Below are positions 18,369 to 28,261 of a stretch of 64,000 nt of DNA, piece by piece. The translations under genes were made by a program, and so were the position numbers. Source of the DNA: Mycobacterium simiae (lineage in GTDB: Bacteria; Actinomycetota; Actinomycetes; Mycobacteriales; Mycobacteriaceae); NCBI RefSeq assembly GCF_010727605.1, contig NZ_AP022568.1, forward strand, positions 1,612,001-1,676,000, read 5' to 3'. The notes under the pieces are model-generated. The model was given only the letters and a program-made list of their open reading frames with translations. It did not search any database and was not told the origin of the DNA. The stretch's first letter is position 1; each line of letters starts with the position of its first letter.

Positions 18369-19706
18369 TCAGCCCTGCGCGCTGACGGCTTCGGCGACGC
18401 GGCTGGCCAGCCGTTGCGCGGTGTCCTCCTCGGGTGCCTCCACCATGACCCTGATCATCGGCTCGGTTCCCGAGGGGCGCAACAGAATTCGTCCGGTGTC
18501 GCCGAGCTCGGCCTCGGCCGCGTCGAGTGCGGTGCGCACCGCGGGCGCAGTCGCCGCCGCAGCCTTGTCGGCCACCTCGACGTTGATCAACACCTGCGGG
18601 AACGACTTCATCTTCGAAGCGAGGTCGGCCAGCGGCAGGCCCGTCTGCACCATTCGCGTCATCAGCCGCAGCCCGGTGACGATGCCGTCGCCGGTGGAAC
18701 CCAGCGCGGGCATCACGATATGACCGGATTGCTCGCCGCCCAGACTGTAGTCGCCGGCGCGCAGCTCCTCGAGAACGTAGCGGTCACCGACGCCGGTGGT
18801 GCGGACGGTGACGCCCGCCGACCGCATGGCCTGATGCAACCCCAGGTTGCTCATCACAGTGGTGACCAAGGTGTTGGAGGTCAGCTCGCCGGACTCCTGC
18901 ATCGCCAGCGCGAGCACCACCATGATGGCGTCGCCGTCGACCAGCTCGCCCTTGGCGTCCAGCGCCAGGCAACGGTCGGCGTCCCCGTCGTGCGCCAGGC
19001 CCAGGTCGGCGCCGTGCGCCAGCACCGCGGCGCGCAGCGAGTCCAGGTGGGTGGAGCCGCAACGGTCGTTGATGTTGAGCCCGTTGGGCTCGGCGTTGAT
19101 CGCGATGACCCGGGCGCCGGCGGCGCGGTAGGCGCGGGGTGCGGCTGAGAAGGCGGCGCCGTGCGCGCAGTCCACGACCACGGACAGGCCGTCGAGCGGC
19201 TGCGTGCTGGCCTTGCCGACGTGGCGCAGGTAGCGGTCGACGGCATCCTCGGCGTCCAGGACCCGGCCCAGCGCGGCGCCGACCGGGCGCAGTCCCGGAC
19301 CGGCGGCGACCAGCTGTTCGATCTGGTCCTCGGTGTCGTCGTCGAGCTTGCGGCCGCCGGGGCCGAAGATCTTGATGCCGTTGTCGGGCATCGGGTTGTG
19401 CGAGGCGGAAATCATCACGCCGAAGTCGGCGTCATAGGCGCCGGTCAGGTAGGCCACCGCGGGAGTGGGCAGGATCCCCACCCGCAACGCGTCGACCCCC
19501 TGGCTGGTGACGCCGGCGATCACCGCGGCTTCCAGCATCTCGCCACTGGCCCGGGGATCGCGGCCGATGACGGCGACGTGGCGGCCGGGCTTTCCCGGCG
19601 CGGCCAGGCGTCGCGCGGCGGCGACGCCCAGCGAAAGTGCCAGCTCAGCGGTCAGTTCGCGATTGGCGACTCCGCGTACACCGTCGGTGCCGAATAGTCG
19701 ACCCAT
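18369..19706 (-). CDS. glmM: Phosphoglucosamine mutase
   Basis: 445 residues. The phosphoserine loop is [18 protein letters not shown]; the metal loop [10 protein letters not shown] and the phosphate-binding [14 protein letters not shown] near the C-terminus are intact. GlmM interconverts glucosamine-6-phosphate and glucosamine-1-phosphate, the step after GlmS, feeding UDP-GlcNAc. GAGAGG precedes the ATG. It corresponds to Rv3441c (mrsA) and lies directly downstream of rpsI. Confidence 0.96.
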   Translation of the reverse strand: MGRLFGTDGVRGVANRELTAELALSLGVAAARRLAAPGKPGRHVAVIGRDPRASGEMLEAAVIAGVTSQGVDALRVGILPTPAVAYLTGAYDADFGVMISASHNPMPDNGIKIFGPGGRKLDDDTEDQIEQLVAAGPGLRPVGAALGRVLDAEDAVDRYLRHVGKASTQPLDGLSVVVDCAHGAAFSAAPRAYRAAGARVIAINAEPNGLNINDRCGSTHLDSLRAAVLAHGADLGLAHDGDADRCLALDAKGELVDGDAIMVVLALAMQESGELTSNTLVTTVMSNLGLHQAMRSAGVTVRTTGVGDRYVLEELRAGDYSLGGEQSGHIVMPALGSTGDGIVTGLRLMTRMVQTGLPLADLASKMKSFPQVLINVEVADKAAAATAPAVRTALDAAEAELGDTGRILLRPSGTEPMIRVMVEAPEEDTAQRLASRVAEAVSAQG

Positions 19707-19723
19707 CGGACAAACCTCTCACA

Positions 19724-19759
19724 GTGACGTCACGCGCACAAAGTGCATCTACCTTTGTG
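19724..19759. promoter_or_regulatory. Palindrome and inverted repeat upstream of glmM
   Basis: Two symmetric elements sit in the 147-nt gap between the rpsI stop and the glmM start. GTGACGTCAC at 19724-19733 is a perfect 10-bp palindrome. CACAAAG (19737-19743) and CTTTGTG (19753-19759) form a perfect 7-bp inverted repeat with a 9-nt spacer. The repeat could be a hairpin after rpsI or, with the palindrome, an operator for glmM. Confidence 0.4.
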
Positions 19760-19853
19760 ACCGCAACCGCGCATGTTTGCGCGACGACACGCCGAAGGTG
19801 GCGGAGAAAGACGCGCGGGCGATGCGCGGTCGCGGCCAGAAGGTGATCGCGGA

Positions 19854-20393
19854 TCAGCGCTTGCTGTACTGCGGTGCCTTGCGGGCCTTCTTCAGGCCGT
19901 ACTTCTTGCGCTCGGTGGCACGCGGGTCACGGGTGAGGAAGCCGGCCTTCTTCAGCGGGGGCCGGTCCTCGGGCTGGGCCAGGATCAGCGCCCGGGCGAT
20001 GCCTAGCCGCAGCGCCCCGGCCTGACCCGACGGGCCGCCGCCGTGCAGCAGCGCGTAAACGTCGAAGGTCTCGGCTCGGTCGACGGTCACCAGCGGGGCC
20101 TTGATCAGCTGCTGGTGCACCTTGTTCGGGAAGTAGTCCTCCAGGCTGCGGCCGTTGAGGTTGAACTTGCCGGTGCCGGGCACCAGGCGCACCCGCACCA
20201 CGGCCTCCTTACGGCGGCCGACGGTCTGGATGGGCCGATCGAGCAGGATCGGGGCGCTGGGCTGCGCCGCCGGGGCCTCCGCCGAAGCCTGAGCGGGGGG
20301 CTCGGCCGGGGTCTCGTCGGTCACGGCCTCGGCGGTCACCTCGGTCGCGTCCGCGCTGGTTTCCTCAACGCTTTCCAAGTTGGGTTCGGTCAC
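19854..20393 (-). CDS. rpsI: 30S ribosomal protein S9
   Basis: 179 residues. Residues from about 55 onward are the S9 core: [49 protein letters not shown] and the C-terminal [17 protein letters not shown], whose tail reaches the P-site tRNA. The first 50 residues are an Ala/Glu/Thr-rich acidic extension; S9 is normally near 130 residues and M. tuberculosis S9 about 150. The start overlaps the rplM stop by 4 nt. It corresponds to Rv3442c. Confidence 0.97.
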   Translation of the reverse strand: MTEPNLESVEETSADATEVTAEAVTDETPAEPPAQASAEAPAAQPSAPILLDRPIQTVGRRKEAVVRVRLVPGTGKFNLNGRSLEDYFPNKVHQQLIKAPLVTVDRAETFDVYALLHGGGPSGQAGALRLGIARALILAQPEDRPPLKKAGFLTRDPRATERKKYGLKKARKAPQYSKR

Positions 20394-20833
20394 TGGGCCA
20401 CCTGCTTGATCTCGTACGGAACCGGCTGCTGCGCCGCGTGCGGGTGCTGCGGGCCGGCGTAGACGTGGAGTTTGCGCTGGATCTGGCGGCTGAGCTTGTT
20501 GTGCGGGAGCATGCCGACGATCGCGTTCTCGACTACGCGGGTGGGGTGCTTTTCCAGCAGCTCACCGATCGTGCGCTTGCGCAGACCGCCGGGATACCCC
20601 GAGTGGCTGTAGGCCAGCTTGCTCTGCAGTTTGTCGCCGGACAGGGCGACCTTGTCGGCGTTAATGACGATGACGTAGTCGCCGCCGTCGACATTGGGGG
20701 CGAACGTCGGCTTGTGCTTACCGCGCAGCAGGGTGGCTGCCGCGACGGCAAGACGGCCAAGCACTACGTCCGTGGCGTCGATGACGTACCACGACCGCGT
20801 GGTGTCACCCGCCTTGGGCGCGTAGGTGGGCAC
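20390..20833 (-). CDS. rplM: 50S ribosomal protein L13
   Basis: 147 residues from the GTG at 20833 ([28 protein letters not shown]), the start that matches M. tuberculosis L13. A GTG 12 nt upstream has no room for its ribosome site, whereas GAGAAAG stands about 11 nt before 20833. [23 protein letters not shown] and [31 protein letters not shown] are family landmarks (in segments). It is cotranscribed with rpsI through a 4-nt overlap. The 180-nt region upstream must carry its promoter, but I could not pick one out. Confidence 0.95.
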   Translation of the reverse strand: MPTYAPKAGDTTRSWYVIDATDVVLGRLAVAAATLLRGKHKPTFAPNVDGGDYVIVINADKVALSGDKLQSKLAYSHSGYPGGLRKRTIGELLEKHPTRVVENAIVGMLPHNKLSRQIQRKLHVYAGPQHPHAAQQPVPYEIKQVAQ

Positions 20834-21014
20834 AGCGCTTACCACTTTCTCTTTGCGAGCCCTTCAGCTCGGGGTCGGATCCCGGTTCGAGCCGGGTGCC
20901 GGTCAGACGTACACGGTTGGGGTTTGGTCTCGGCGACCGACGTTGACCCGAGTCCCCGGCGTACCGCACGCCAACGGAGCAGCTTACCGACCCGCGTCCC
21001 CGCAGGTCAAAATC

Positions 21015-21059
21015 ACTGTGTGGTCCCGACAGCTCTCCTTTCCGCCGGGACCACACAGT
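21015..21059 (-). terminator. Candidate intrinsic terminator after esxT
   Basis: A perfect 13-bp inverted repeat, arms ACTGTGTGGTCCC (21015-21027) and GGGACCACACAGT (21047-21059), encloses a 19-nt loop. On the minus strand it begins 14 nt after the esxT stop and is followed by GATTTTG, a short T-run. It is well placed to end the esxU-esxT transcript and insulate rplM. The long loop and short T-run make it atypical; a regulator operator is an alternative. Confidence 0.6.
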
Positions 21060-21073
21060 TGCTCATGGTTGGG

Positions 21074-21370
21074 CTACCTGGCCCAGAGGCCGGCCGCCCT
21101 GCGGTCGGCGCTGGCCACCTCTTGTGCGCCGTCGCGCACCGCGTTGCCCAGGTCGGCCAGGATCTCGTTCAACGCGGTGGCCGCCTGGTGCCATTGCAGC
21201 TGTTCGGCCTGGTAGGCCGCCGCCGCTTCGCGGGTCCATAGCTGTTGCAGCGGGGCGATCTGTGACCTCAGCTCGTCCAGCGCGGCGTTGAAGCGCGCTG
21301 ACGTGGTGTGAATCTCCTGGCGCACCGAGTGCTCGATTTCGCCGAAGTTGTACGCAAGCACGGGATCCAC
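21074..21370 (-). CDS. esxT: ESX-4 WXG100-family secreted protein EsxT
   Basis: 98 residues from the GTG at 21370, which follows GAGGAG. Two helices flank the turn QLWTREAAAAY (about 43-53), where the usual WXG is WTR. Residues 9-30 (NFGEIEHSVRQEIHTTSARF region) and 54-75 match M. tuberculosis EsxT (Rv3444c, 100 residues) closely. It pairs with EsxU as the secreted heterodimer of ESX-4 and lies 11 nt after esxU. A strong hairpin follows the stop. Confidence 0.93.
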   Translation of the reverse strand: MDPVLAYNFGEIEHSVRQEIHTTSARFNAALDELRSQIAPLQQLWTREAAAAYQAEQLQWHQAATALNEILADLGNAVRDGAQEVASADRRAAGLWAR

Positions 21371-21381
21371 CGAAGCGCTCC

Positions 21382-21708
21382 TCACAAGTTCCCGCCGGCT
21401 GCGGCAATCTGCTGGGCATGCTGCTGACCGGCCTCCTGTAGCACGGCCTCGTTGTGCCGTATCGTCTCGGCGATCGTGTGCAGCACCCGGTAGAGCCGCA
21501 GCGACTCCGCGTTCCAGCGATCCACCACTTCTTTGAACCGCGCCGCGGCAAGACCGCCCCACACCGACGGGGGCACGCTGTTCATCCGGCCGATGAAGGC
21601 CTGCAACATCGCCCGGATCTCCTCATTGCGAGCGTCGGTCGTGCTTGCGACGGAGCGCATCAAATCAAAGTCGGCGCTCAGCGCGTTGGTGCCCAGCGGT
21701 GTAGCCAC
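21382..21708 (-). CDS. esxU: ESX-4 WXG100-family secreted protein EsxU
   Basis: 108 residues from the GTG at 21708, with GGGGAG just before. [20 protein letters not shown] is followed by [18 protein letters not shown], the WXG turn, and a second helix. It matches EsxU (Rv3445c). The heterodimer with EsxT is exported through EccB4/C4/D4. A longer reading to 21786 would run into the upstream gene and lacks similarity. A likely ECF-type promoter lies in the 74-nt gap upstream. Confidence 0.93.
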   Translation of the reverse strand: MATPLGTNALSADFDLMRSVASTTDARNEEIRAMLQAFIGRMNSVPPSVWGGLAAARFKEVVDRWNAESLRLYRVLHTIAETIRHNEAVLQEAGQQHAQQIAAAGGNL

Positions 21709-21734
21709 CTTCTCCCCTTTCTGCTGACACCCAG

Positions 21735-21764
21735 TACGACTCCACCCGCCGCCGGTCGGTTCCC
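21735..21764 (-). promoter_or_regulatory. Candidate SigM-type ECF promoter upstream of esxU
   Basis: On the minus strand GGGAACC (21764-21758) and GTCGTA (21740-21735) are separated by 17 nt, close to the ECF pattern GGAAC with a CGTC-like -10. In M. tuberculosis SigM is known to activate ESX-4 genes including esxU and esxT with a GGAAC/CGTC promoter. The -10 match here is imperfect (CGTA rather than CGTC). Confidence 0.42.
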
Positions 21765-21782
21765 ACGATTTTTCGCTCCACC

Positions 21783-23078
21783 TCATCCGAGGGTGTGCGC
21801 GGTGCGCACCGCCTGCTCACACGCCGGCCCGACGGCCCACTCGGCGCCGGGCCTGCTCTGGCAGCCGATGCTGATCCGCAGCGGGCCATCGACCAGCACC
21901 GTCCACCGCACGTGATGGCTGGCGCGCACTTCTCGGTACAGGACCGCGGGTCGCCCGGCGCTGATCCCGGCGGGGTTGAAGTCCACGAACACCCCGGCCG
22001 GCTCCGCGTCGATCGCACGCCGCAGCTGCTCGGCGGTGGCGCTGAGCGCGGCGTCGGCGATCGCCGACTGAGTGATGTGCAACGCCACTTCAAGGTCCGA
22101 CGGGGAGCTGACCTGCACCCGCGCCGAGCCCGGACCCGCGACCACGCGCTGCACCAGCCAGTCCGCGGGCACGCTCACCGCCACCCGGCCCTCCACCAGG
22201 ACGGCCGTCGCCGCATCCTCGGTGACCACGCCGCGGTGCCCGAGGGTCGTCATCGCCGGCACGGCCGCCGCCAGCAACACCACCGCGGCGGACAGCCAGC
22301 CCAGCAGCCGAACCCGCTGTCGCACGGTGCCGGTCCCAGTGCCGGTCCCAGTGCCGGTCTCAGTGCCGGTCTCAGTGCCGGTCTCAGGGCCGGTCTCAGC
22401 GCCGGTCCCGGCGCCGGTGCCGGTGGTGGCAGGCGGGTGGGGCGACTCGGCCGGAGTCCTGCGGCCCGCCGCCGACGCCAGCCGTGCCATTCCGGCGTCG
22501 TCGATTTCGACCGGCGTGCCGCCGTGTTGGCGCACTCGGTCGCCGATCATTGCCGCGAGCGTCGCCGCACCGGACACCGCACTGGGCACATCGATCAGGA
22601 TTGTCGCTGCGACGGAACCTATTTCGTCGATTCGTCGTACGATCTCGTCCGCAACTGCGCCGCGCGCTCCGATGCGCGGTACGGCGACGACGGCGCCGAA
22701 CGTGATGGCCACCAACTGCTCGGCGATCTCCACCAGCACCGCTGCCCGCGCACTCGATGCCCGCTCGAGTAGCCACGATCGCGGACGCAGCTCGACGTCG
22801 TCGCCCAGGACCGCCGCGGCCGCCGCCACCACATCGATGCGCGCCGACGGCCACCACGACGGGTAAAGCACTTGCCCCCCGATGTCCCCGCAGCGCAGCG
22901 AACGCAGCGTAGAACGCCACAGGTCATCGACGCGGACCGCGCGTCCTCGCACCAACGCCGTCCGGTCGTCGATCGCAGTCAACGCAATGTGGCCATAGTC
23001 CGCGGTTGTCGTTGTGGCGCAACATAATCGACGGATCGACCCCGGTCCTGTCGCGATCACGGTGCGGTGCCCGCTCAT
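21783..23078 (-). CDS. ESX-4 locus type VII secretion-associated protein (Rv3446c family)
   Basis: 431 residues from the ATG at 23078, which overlaps the eccC4 stop (ATGA). The N-terminal 200 residues are hydrophobic alpha/beta in character; a Thr/Gly/Glu repeat region follows at about 219-250, then one membrane segment (about 262-280, [19 protein letters not shown]) and an extracytoplasmic domain ending in [22 protein letters not shown]. The family is confined to ESX-4-like loci and its role is unknown. The repeat makes this copy longer than Rv3446c, which I recall as about 400 residues. Confidence 0.85.
   Translation of the reverse strand: MSGHRTVIATGPGSIRRLCCATTTTADYGHIALTAIDDRTALVRGRAVRVDDLWRSTLRSLRCGDIGGQVLYPSWWPSARIDVVAAAAAVLGDDVELRPRSWLLERASSARAAVLVEIAEQLVAITFGAVVAVPRIGARGAVADEIVRRIDEIGSVAATILIDVPSAVSGAATLAAMIGDRVRQHGGTPVEIDDAGMARLASAAGRRTPAESPHPPATTGTGAGTGAETGPETGTETGTETGTGTGTGTGTVRQRVRLLGWLSAAVVLLAAAVPAMTTLGHRGVVTEDAATAVLVEGRVAVSVPADWLVQRVVAGPGSARVQVSSPSDLEVALHITQSAIADAALSATAEQLRRAIDAEPAGVFVDFNPAGISAGRPAVLYREVRASHHVRWTVLVDGPLRISIGCQSRPGAEWAVGPACEQAVRTAHTLG
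22327..22422 (-). repeat. Eight 12-bp tandem repeats in the Rv3446c-like gene
   Basis: Units of the form GTGCCGGTCTCA are repeated eight times: 22327-22338 and 22339-22350 (CCA ends), 22351-22386 (three identical copies), then three diverged copies to 22422. On the coding strand they give alternating Gly-Thr with Glu, a linker just before the membrane segment. Exact adjacent copies suggest recent slippage. Confidence 0.85.
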
Positions 23079-26000
23079 GGCGTCGGCGTCCAGCCCACTT
23101 GCAGTACCGCTTCGTCGCCGCCGCGAGCAACCAGCACGGCCCGCCCGGCGGGCAGCCGCACCGGTCGACTCGATCCCAACAGGGTGCCGTCGTCGGGACC
23201 GGCGCTCATCATCAGTCCGACGCAACCGAATTCGATCAGGCCCGCCAAGAGCGGCTCGAACAATCCGCGTGCCGCACCCCCGCTGCGCCGTGCCACGATC
23301 ACATGTAAGCCGAGATCCCTTGCGTGTGGCAGGTATTCGAGCAGGTCGAGCAGCGGGTTCCCGGTCGGTGCGGCGACCAGGTCGTAGTCGTCGATCACGA
23401 GGTAGACATCCGGCCCCGACCACCAAGATCGCGCCCGCAGCTGTGCCGGGCTGACCTTTTCCGGCGGCATCCGCCGCTGCAATGTGTCGAGCAAGCCGGG
23501 AAGCAGTGCCCGCAGCGCCGCCGGTGACATGGCGTAGCCGTCGAGATGTTCCGACTCGACCACGCCGAGCAGGCTGCGCCGATAGTCGACGATGCACAGC
23601 CGCGCCCGTTCCGGCGTCGCGGTCCGAACGATCTCGCGGCACACGGTCCGCAATGTCGCGGTCTTTCCGCATTCGTTCTCCCCGAGGATCACGAGGTGCG
23701 AATTCCGCTCGAGGTCGACTGCGATCGGACGCAGCTGACGCTCTTCGACACCGAGCAGGATCTGGGCCACGGCCGCCGCGTCCGCGCGCCGCAGGACCTC
23801 GTCTTGGTCGACGTGGGTGGGCAGCAGCGGTATGGACGGCGCCGCCAGACCGTCCGCACGGGACGCAAACACGCTTGCCTCGATCGGCGGGGAGATGACC
23901 ATGTGCAGCCCGTCCTGGGACAGACCCCGACCCGGTCGGTCGCGAGGCACCTCGTGTGCACGCCTGCGATCGATCTCCGAATCAGCGGGATCGCCGAGCC
24001 GCAATTCGATGCGGGTGCCGAGCTGATCTTTCAGCGCCGGCCTGATCTCTGCCCAGCGCAGCGCCGAGAGCAGCACGTGCACACCGAACGAGAGTCCTTG
24101 ACCGGCAAGGGCAATGATGGGCTCTTCGAGGGCCGGTAAGTCATGACGCAGGCCCGCCCAGCCGTCGACCACCAGAAAGATATGGCCGACTCGAATCTGG
24201 CCGCGGGCAGCGCAGGCGAGTTGCGACGCCGCGCGGCTGCGCACGATGGATTCGAGTTCGGCGATCATGCGCACGGCGAGCTGGGTTTCGGCCCGGCCGG
24301 CGACGGCGCCCACGTGCGGCAGGCTGCGCAACACCGTCAGCGCGCCACCGCCGAAGTCCAGGCAATAGAACTGCACCTGGCCCGGGTCGTGGCTGGCGGC
24401 CAGCGCCGTGATCAGGGTCCGCATCGCCGTTGATTTGCCGGATCGCGGCGCGCCGACGATCGCGGCATTGCCCCCGGCGCCGGACAGGTCCACCGTCAGC
24501 GGTGTTCGGCATTGGTCGAACGGCCGGTCAATGATTCCGATGGACACTCGCAACCCACCCGCGTCGCGCAGCAGGCCGTCCAGCGGCGGCGCCGAACCCA
24601 GTGGCGGGAGCCAGACTTGGTGGGCGGACGGCCCGTGCCCGGCCAGCCGGTCCAGTACCCCGCGCAGCACGCTGGGCAGCACCGCCTCCGGTTCGCCGAC
24701 CCCCGCCACCGGACCAACCGCTTCCGTGGTGAACACCCGCACCGATGCCGGCCCAGCACGGGAGGCGACCAGCGGAGGCGGGCCCGGTTGCGCCGGTCCC
24801 GACACGAATGCGGTGTGGAAGCCAATCAGCTCACCGCTTCCCACCCGCAACAGTCCCACCCCGGGCGTGTTCGGCAACTGGTACGCATCGGTGGTGCCCA
24901 GCACGATTCGGGACTCGCTGGCCGACAGGGTCTTCAGGCACACGCGGTAGGAGAGGTGAGCCTCCAATCCCCGCAGCCGGCCCTCATCGAGGCGCTGGCT
25001 GGCCAGCAATAGATGCATGCCCAACGACCGGCCGAGTCGGCCGATCGCGACGAATGTGTCGGCGAAATCCGGTTGCTGGCTCAATAATTCGGAGAACTCG
25101 TCGACGATGATGAACAGCGCCGGCAACGCAGGCCGGCCGGAGCCGGTGTGGCGGGCCTGCTCGTATGCCGCCACACTGGCACAGCCCGCCGTGCGTAGCA
25201 GCTGTTGTCGACGGTTGATCTCCCCACCCAGTGCATCGCGCATCCGGGCGACCAGCGGTGCGTCCTGCGAGAGATTGGTGATGACCGCGGCGACATGCGG
25301 TGCCGATGCCAGGTCGAGAAATGTGGCGCCGCCCTTGAAGTCGACCAGCAACAGGTTGAGTACCGACGGTGGATTGCGGGCCATCATGCCGAGCGCGACC
25401 GTACGCAGCAGCTCCGACTTCCCGGACCCGGTGGCACCCACGCAAAGGCCGTGCGGCCCCATGCCGTGCTCGGCGGCCTCCTTGATGTCCAGCTCGAGGG
25501 CCGCTCCGTCGAGCGTGTATCCCAGCGGTGCGCGCAGCCTGTCGCCTCGGTCCTGCCGGTCCCACAGCGCGCGTGGGTCGAATCGAGCAATGTCGTCGAT
25601 GCCGGCCAGGTCCGGCCAGCCGGCCCGCGCGGTCGGCAAAGCCGCGGCGTCAAGCCGGAATCCGGCCAGCCGCCGAGCGCATATCACCGCGTCGAGCGGG
25701 TCCATCCGGTCGGGTGCCGACACCGTGATGGGCACGCCGTTGTGCTCGATCGTCACGGGCGAGCCGGCGCGACCCGGTCTGAGTTGAATGACGGTGGTAG
25801 TCGGGAACGCCGCAACGCCAGGGCATTCGACGATTTGCTCGTCGTCGTAGATGGCGTCGTAGATCATCACTATGCGTACCGGCGGCGCAGCCTGGGCCAG
25901 CGCGCCGTGCGCCGCGGCTGGGCTCCGGTAGACCATGCGGAGCGCACCGACCGCATCGTGCGCGCCCGGGTGCGCATTGTGGGGCAACCACTTCAACCAA

Positions 26001-26773
26001 TCCCAGTACTCCCGGTTGCCCGGCCAGACCACACCGACGATCCAGAGTTGGTCCGGTGGGTGCAGCACCGCCAACTGACACAGCATCGCGCGCAGTAATC
26101 CGCGGGCTTCGGCCGGATCGCCGGCGACGGTCAGATCCCTGATCGCGGTCAAGTCCACGGTGACGGGCGCCTGCGCGAGTGTCGCGTAGGTGTCCACGAA
26201 GCGGTGCGCGGCCGCGACAGTCACCGGATCCGCCCGTCCCCCCGGTTGCATCTCGGGGCCTACCAACCGCGTCGAAAGCGGACGCGGGCCGACGCCGACG
26301 CGAACCACCGCGAAATCGGCGTCTCCCGCCCGCCTCGCCCACGTTCGCGGGCCGCCGACCAACGTCCATAGCGTGGCGGGACCCGGATGGCTCCATTGCA
26401 GTGATTCCCGTTGCGCCGCAGCGGTTTCGGCCACCGTGGCGCGCAGCGCACGCAGGTATTCTAGATAATCGTGGCGGGCCGCGTCCAGCTGGCGCCCCGG
26501 CCCGTGGCCGCCTTGCGTGATCGCCGTCAGCACCATCGACACCAGCATCATCAATGGGAAGACCAAATACGCGGGGTTGTGGGCGACGGTCGAGCCGGAG
26601 AAGAAGCTCACCGCCATGACCGCGAGCGCCACGACGGACATGCCGACCGGCACCACTCGCAGGAGCAGCCTGCGAGTGGGCAGGCTAGACAGCTCCGGCG
26701 GCGCGGCGATGACGACGTCGTCGGTCGAAACCGGCGGCGGTTGCCGCACCGCCGGCACGAAATCCTGAGTCAT
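23075..26773 (-). CDS. eccC4: ESX-4 FtsK/SpoIIIE-type ATPase EccC4
   Basis: 1232 residues from the ATG at 26773, with GGGAGG 6 nt before it. Two membrane helices lie near residues 36-80. Three P-loop ATPase domains follow, with Walker A motifs [11 protein letters not shown] (about 444), [11 protein letters not shown] (about 773) and [11 protein letters not shown] (about 1029), and Walker B in [12 protein letters not shown]. EccC is the motor that recognises WXG100 dimers; EccC4 is a single chain rather than split. It corresponds to Rv3447c and is divergent from eccD4. Confidence 0.96.
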   Translation of the reverse strand: MTQDFVPAVRQPPPVSTDDVVIAAPPELSSLPTRRLLLRVVPVGMSVVALAVMAVSFFSGSTVAHNPAYLVFPLMMLVSMVLTAITQGGHGPGRQLDAARHDYLEYLRALRATVAETAAAQRESLQWSHPGPATLWTLVGGPRTWARRAGDADFAVVRVGVGPRPLSTRLVGPEMQPGGRADPVTVAAAHRFVDTYATLAQAPVTVDLTAIRDLTVAGDPAEARGLLRAMLCQLAVLHPPDQLWIVGVVWPGNREYWDWLKWLPHNAHPGAHDAVGALRMVYRSPAAAHGALAQAAPPVRIVMIYDAIYDDEQIVECPGVAAFPTTTVIQLRPGRAGSPVTIEHNGVPITVSAPDRMDPLDAVICARRLAGFRLDAAALPTARAGWPDLAGIDDIARFDPRALWDRQDRGDRLRAPLGYTLDGAALELDIKEAAEHGMGPHGLCVGATGSGKSELLRTVALGMMARNPPSVLNLLLVDFKGGATFLDLASAPHVAAVITNLSQDAPLVARMRDALGGEINRRQQLLRTAGCASVAAYEQARHTGSGRPALPALFIIVDEFSELLSQQPDFADTFVAIGRLGRSLGMHLLLASQRLDEGRLRGLEAHLSYRVCLKTLSASESRIVLGTTDAYQLPNTPGVGLLRVGSGELIGFHTAFVSGPAQPGPPPLVASRAGPASVRVFTTEAVGPVAGVGEPEAVLPSVLRGVLDRLAGHGPSAHQVWLPPLGSAPPLDGLLRDAGGLRVSIGIIDRPFDQCRTPLTVDLSGAGGNAAIVGAPRSGKSTAMRTLITALAASHDPGQVQFYCLDFGGGALTVLRSLPHVGAVAGRAETQLAVRMIAELESIVRSRAASQLACAARGQIRVGHIFLVVDGWAGLRHDLPALEEPIIALAGQGLSFGVHVLLSALRWAEIRPALKDQLGTRIELRLGDPADSEIDRRRAHEVPRDRPGRGLSQDGLHMVISPPIEASVFASRADGLAAPSIPLLPTHVDQDEVLRRADAAAVAQILLGVEERQLRPIAVDLERNSHLVILGENECGKTATLRTVCREIVRTATPERARLCIVDYRRSLLGVVESEHLDGYAMSPAALRALLPGLLDTLQRRMPPEKVSPAQLRARSWWSGPDVYLVIDDYDLVAAPTGNPLLDLLEYLPHARDLGLHVIVARRSGGAARGLFEPLLAGLIEFGCVGLMMSAGPDDGTLLGSSRPVRLPAGRAVLVARGGDEAVLQVGWTPTP

Positions 26774-26902
26774 CGCTGGCCTCCCACTGCGCGACGACCG
26801 TAGGCAGCACCCACATGGCGCGCAATTCACCTGTGCACAACCGAAATCACGTAAACCGGATTCGCGCTAGTCTCCCGTCATCCGAAACTGGAAAGGCTGA
26901 CG

Positions 26903-28261
26903 ATGTCTGTATCCGATCCGGGACTGCGCCGCGTTTCCGTGCACGCCGGGAGCGCCGTGGTGGATGTCGCGCTGCCTTCCGCGATGCCGATTGCCGCCCT
27001 GGTCCCGCCCATCGTCGACATCCTCACTGCCCAGGGCATCAACGAGCTCCCCGGCCGACGCGACCGGCTGGCCGTGCCCGGCGCAGCGGCGCTGGACCCG
27101 TCGAAAACTTTGCTGCAGAACGGGGTCCGTGATGGAGATGTCTTGGTACTGACCACATCTGAGCCGCCGCCACCCATGGTGCGTTACCACGACGTCGCCG
27201 ATGCGGTGGCAGAGCTGCGGTGCAACGGGAAATCGGCGCCGTCGCCGAGGATGCGGCTCACCGTGGCAATCTGCGCCGGCGGACTCACCGGAACGGGGAT
27301 CCTGCTACTCGTGGCAAACACACTGAACGGCAACGCCTTCGGCTTCCACGGCATGACCGCGGTGAGTACGGCACTGGTCGCCGTCATCGCCGTCGCCGCC
27401 GCGGTGATTGCGCAGCGCGCCAACCGGGATGCGATGGCCGGACTCACGCTGAGCCTGATCGGGATCGCGTTGGCCGCGACCGCCGGGCTTCTCGGCGTGC
27501 CCGGCGCCCCGGGCGTCCCCAACGTGCTGTTGGCGGCGACGGCGGGCATGGTCGCGGCGGTCCTGACGATGCGCGTCGTCGCGGGTGCCGTCGTCACGTT
27601 GACCGCGGTGTCGTGTTTTTCGGCCGTGGTTGCCGCCGCGGCGTTGGGCGGTGTGGTCACGGGCGCCCCTACACATGCGGTCGGCGCCGCGGCTACGGCG
27701 GTATCGCTGGGCCTGCTTGCCACCTCGGGCCGTGCCGCGATCGCCTTAGCCGGTTTGTCACCGCACCGCCCGCCGACTGCGGACACCGAATTGAGATTGG
27801 CGGTGAGGCGCGCCGACGGGTGGTTGGCTAGCCTGCGGGCCGCATTCTCGGCGGCTACGGCGCTCGGCGCCGTGGTCACCGTGCTGGCCGGCGCGCCACG
27901 GCTTGACTGCCTCGCATTGGCCACCGCGGCTGGCGTGCTCCTGCTGCTGCGCGCCGATTCCGCCAGCGGCGGGAGCTCTTTGGTCTGCGCGGTCAGTGCG
28001 ACGGTAACGATCTCAACGACATTCGCGTGCACGATGATTCGGCTATCTGGGCACGGTCCGTGGCTAGTCGCGGCGACGGCGTTGTTAGTGGCCGCGGCGT
28101 GCTATCTCGGGTTCGTCGCACCGCACCGCCCGATGTCGCCCCTGGCGCGAAAGGCCGTCGAGTTGTTCGAGTGTGTGGTCCTGATCGGGACGGTGCCGTT
28201 GGCCTGCTGGATCTGCGGATGCTACGACACCGCGCGCGGCTTGCAGCTGCGATGGGGCTGA
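26903..28261 (+). CDS. eccD4: ESX-4 integral membrane channel component EccD4
   Basis: 452 residues. The first 90 form a ubiquitin-like domain (RRVSVHAGSAVVDVALPS ... NGVRDGDVLVL). From about residue 120 there are 11 probable membrane helices. EccD dimers form the main membrane barrel of type VII systems. GGAAAGG precedes the ATG; a TANNNT hexamer TAGTCT at 26868-26873 may be its -10. The stop overlaps the mycP4 start by 10 nt. It corresponds to Rv3448. Confidence 0.95.
   Translation: MSVSDPGLRRVSVHAGSAVVDVALPSAMPIAALVPPIVDILTAQGINELPGRRDRLAVPGAAALDPSKTLLQNGVRDGDVLVLTTSEPPPPMVRYHDVADAVAELRCNGKSAPSPRMRLTVAICAGGLTGTGILLLVANTLNGNAFGFHGMTAVSTALVAVIAVAAAVIAQRANRDAMAGLTLSLIGIALAATAGLLGVPGAPGVPNVLLAATAGMVAAVLTMRVVAGAVVTLTAVSCFSAVVAAAALGGVVTGAPTHAVGAAATAVSLGLLATSGRAAIALAGLSPHRPPTADTELRLAVRRADGWLASLRAAFSAATALGAVVTVLAGAPRLDCLALATAAGVLLLLRADSASGGSSLVCAVSATVTISTTFACTMIRLSGHGPWLVAATALLVAAACYLGFVAPHRPMSPLARKAVELFECVVLIGTVPLACWICGCYDTARGLQLRWG

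Noticed and set aside
20877..20903. tRNA T-arm-like sequence CCCGGTTCGAGCCGGG
   Set aside because: The loop has 6 rather than 7 bases, and no matching acceptor, D or anticodon arms exist in the 60 bases on either side.
23079..23672. Longer reading of the Rv3446c-like gene up to 23672
   Set aside because: The extra part lies inside eccC4 in another frame, while the ATG at 23078 overlaps the eccC4 stop as expected for coupled genes.
26774..26902. SigM promoter upstream of eccD4 (CGTCA at 26877-26881)
   Set aside because: No GGAAC-like -35 at the required spacing; only a weak TAGTCT hexamer supports a promoter.
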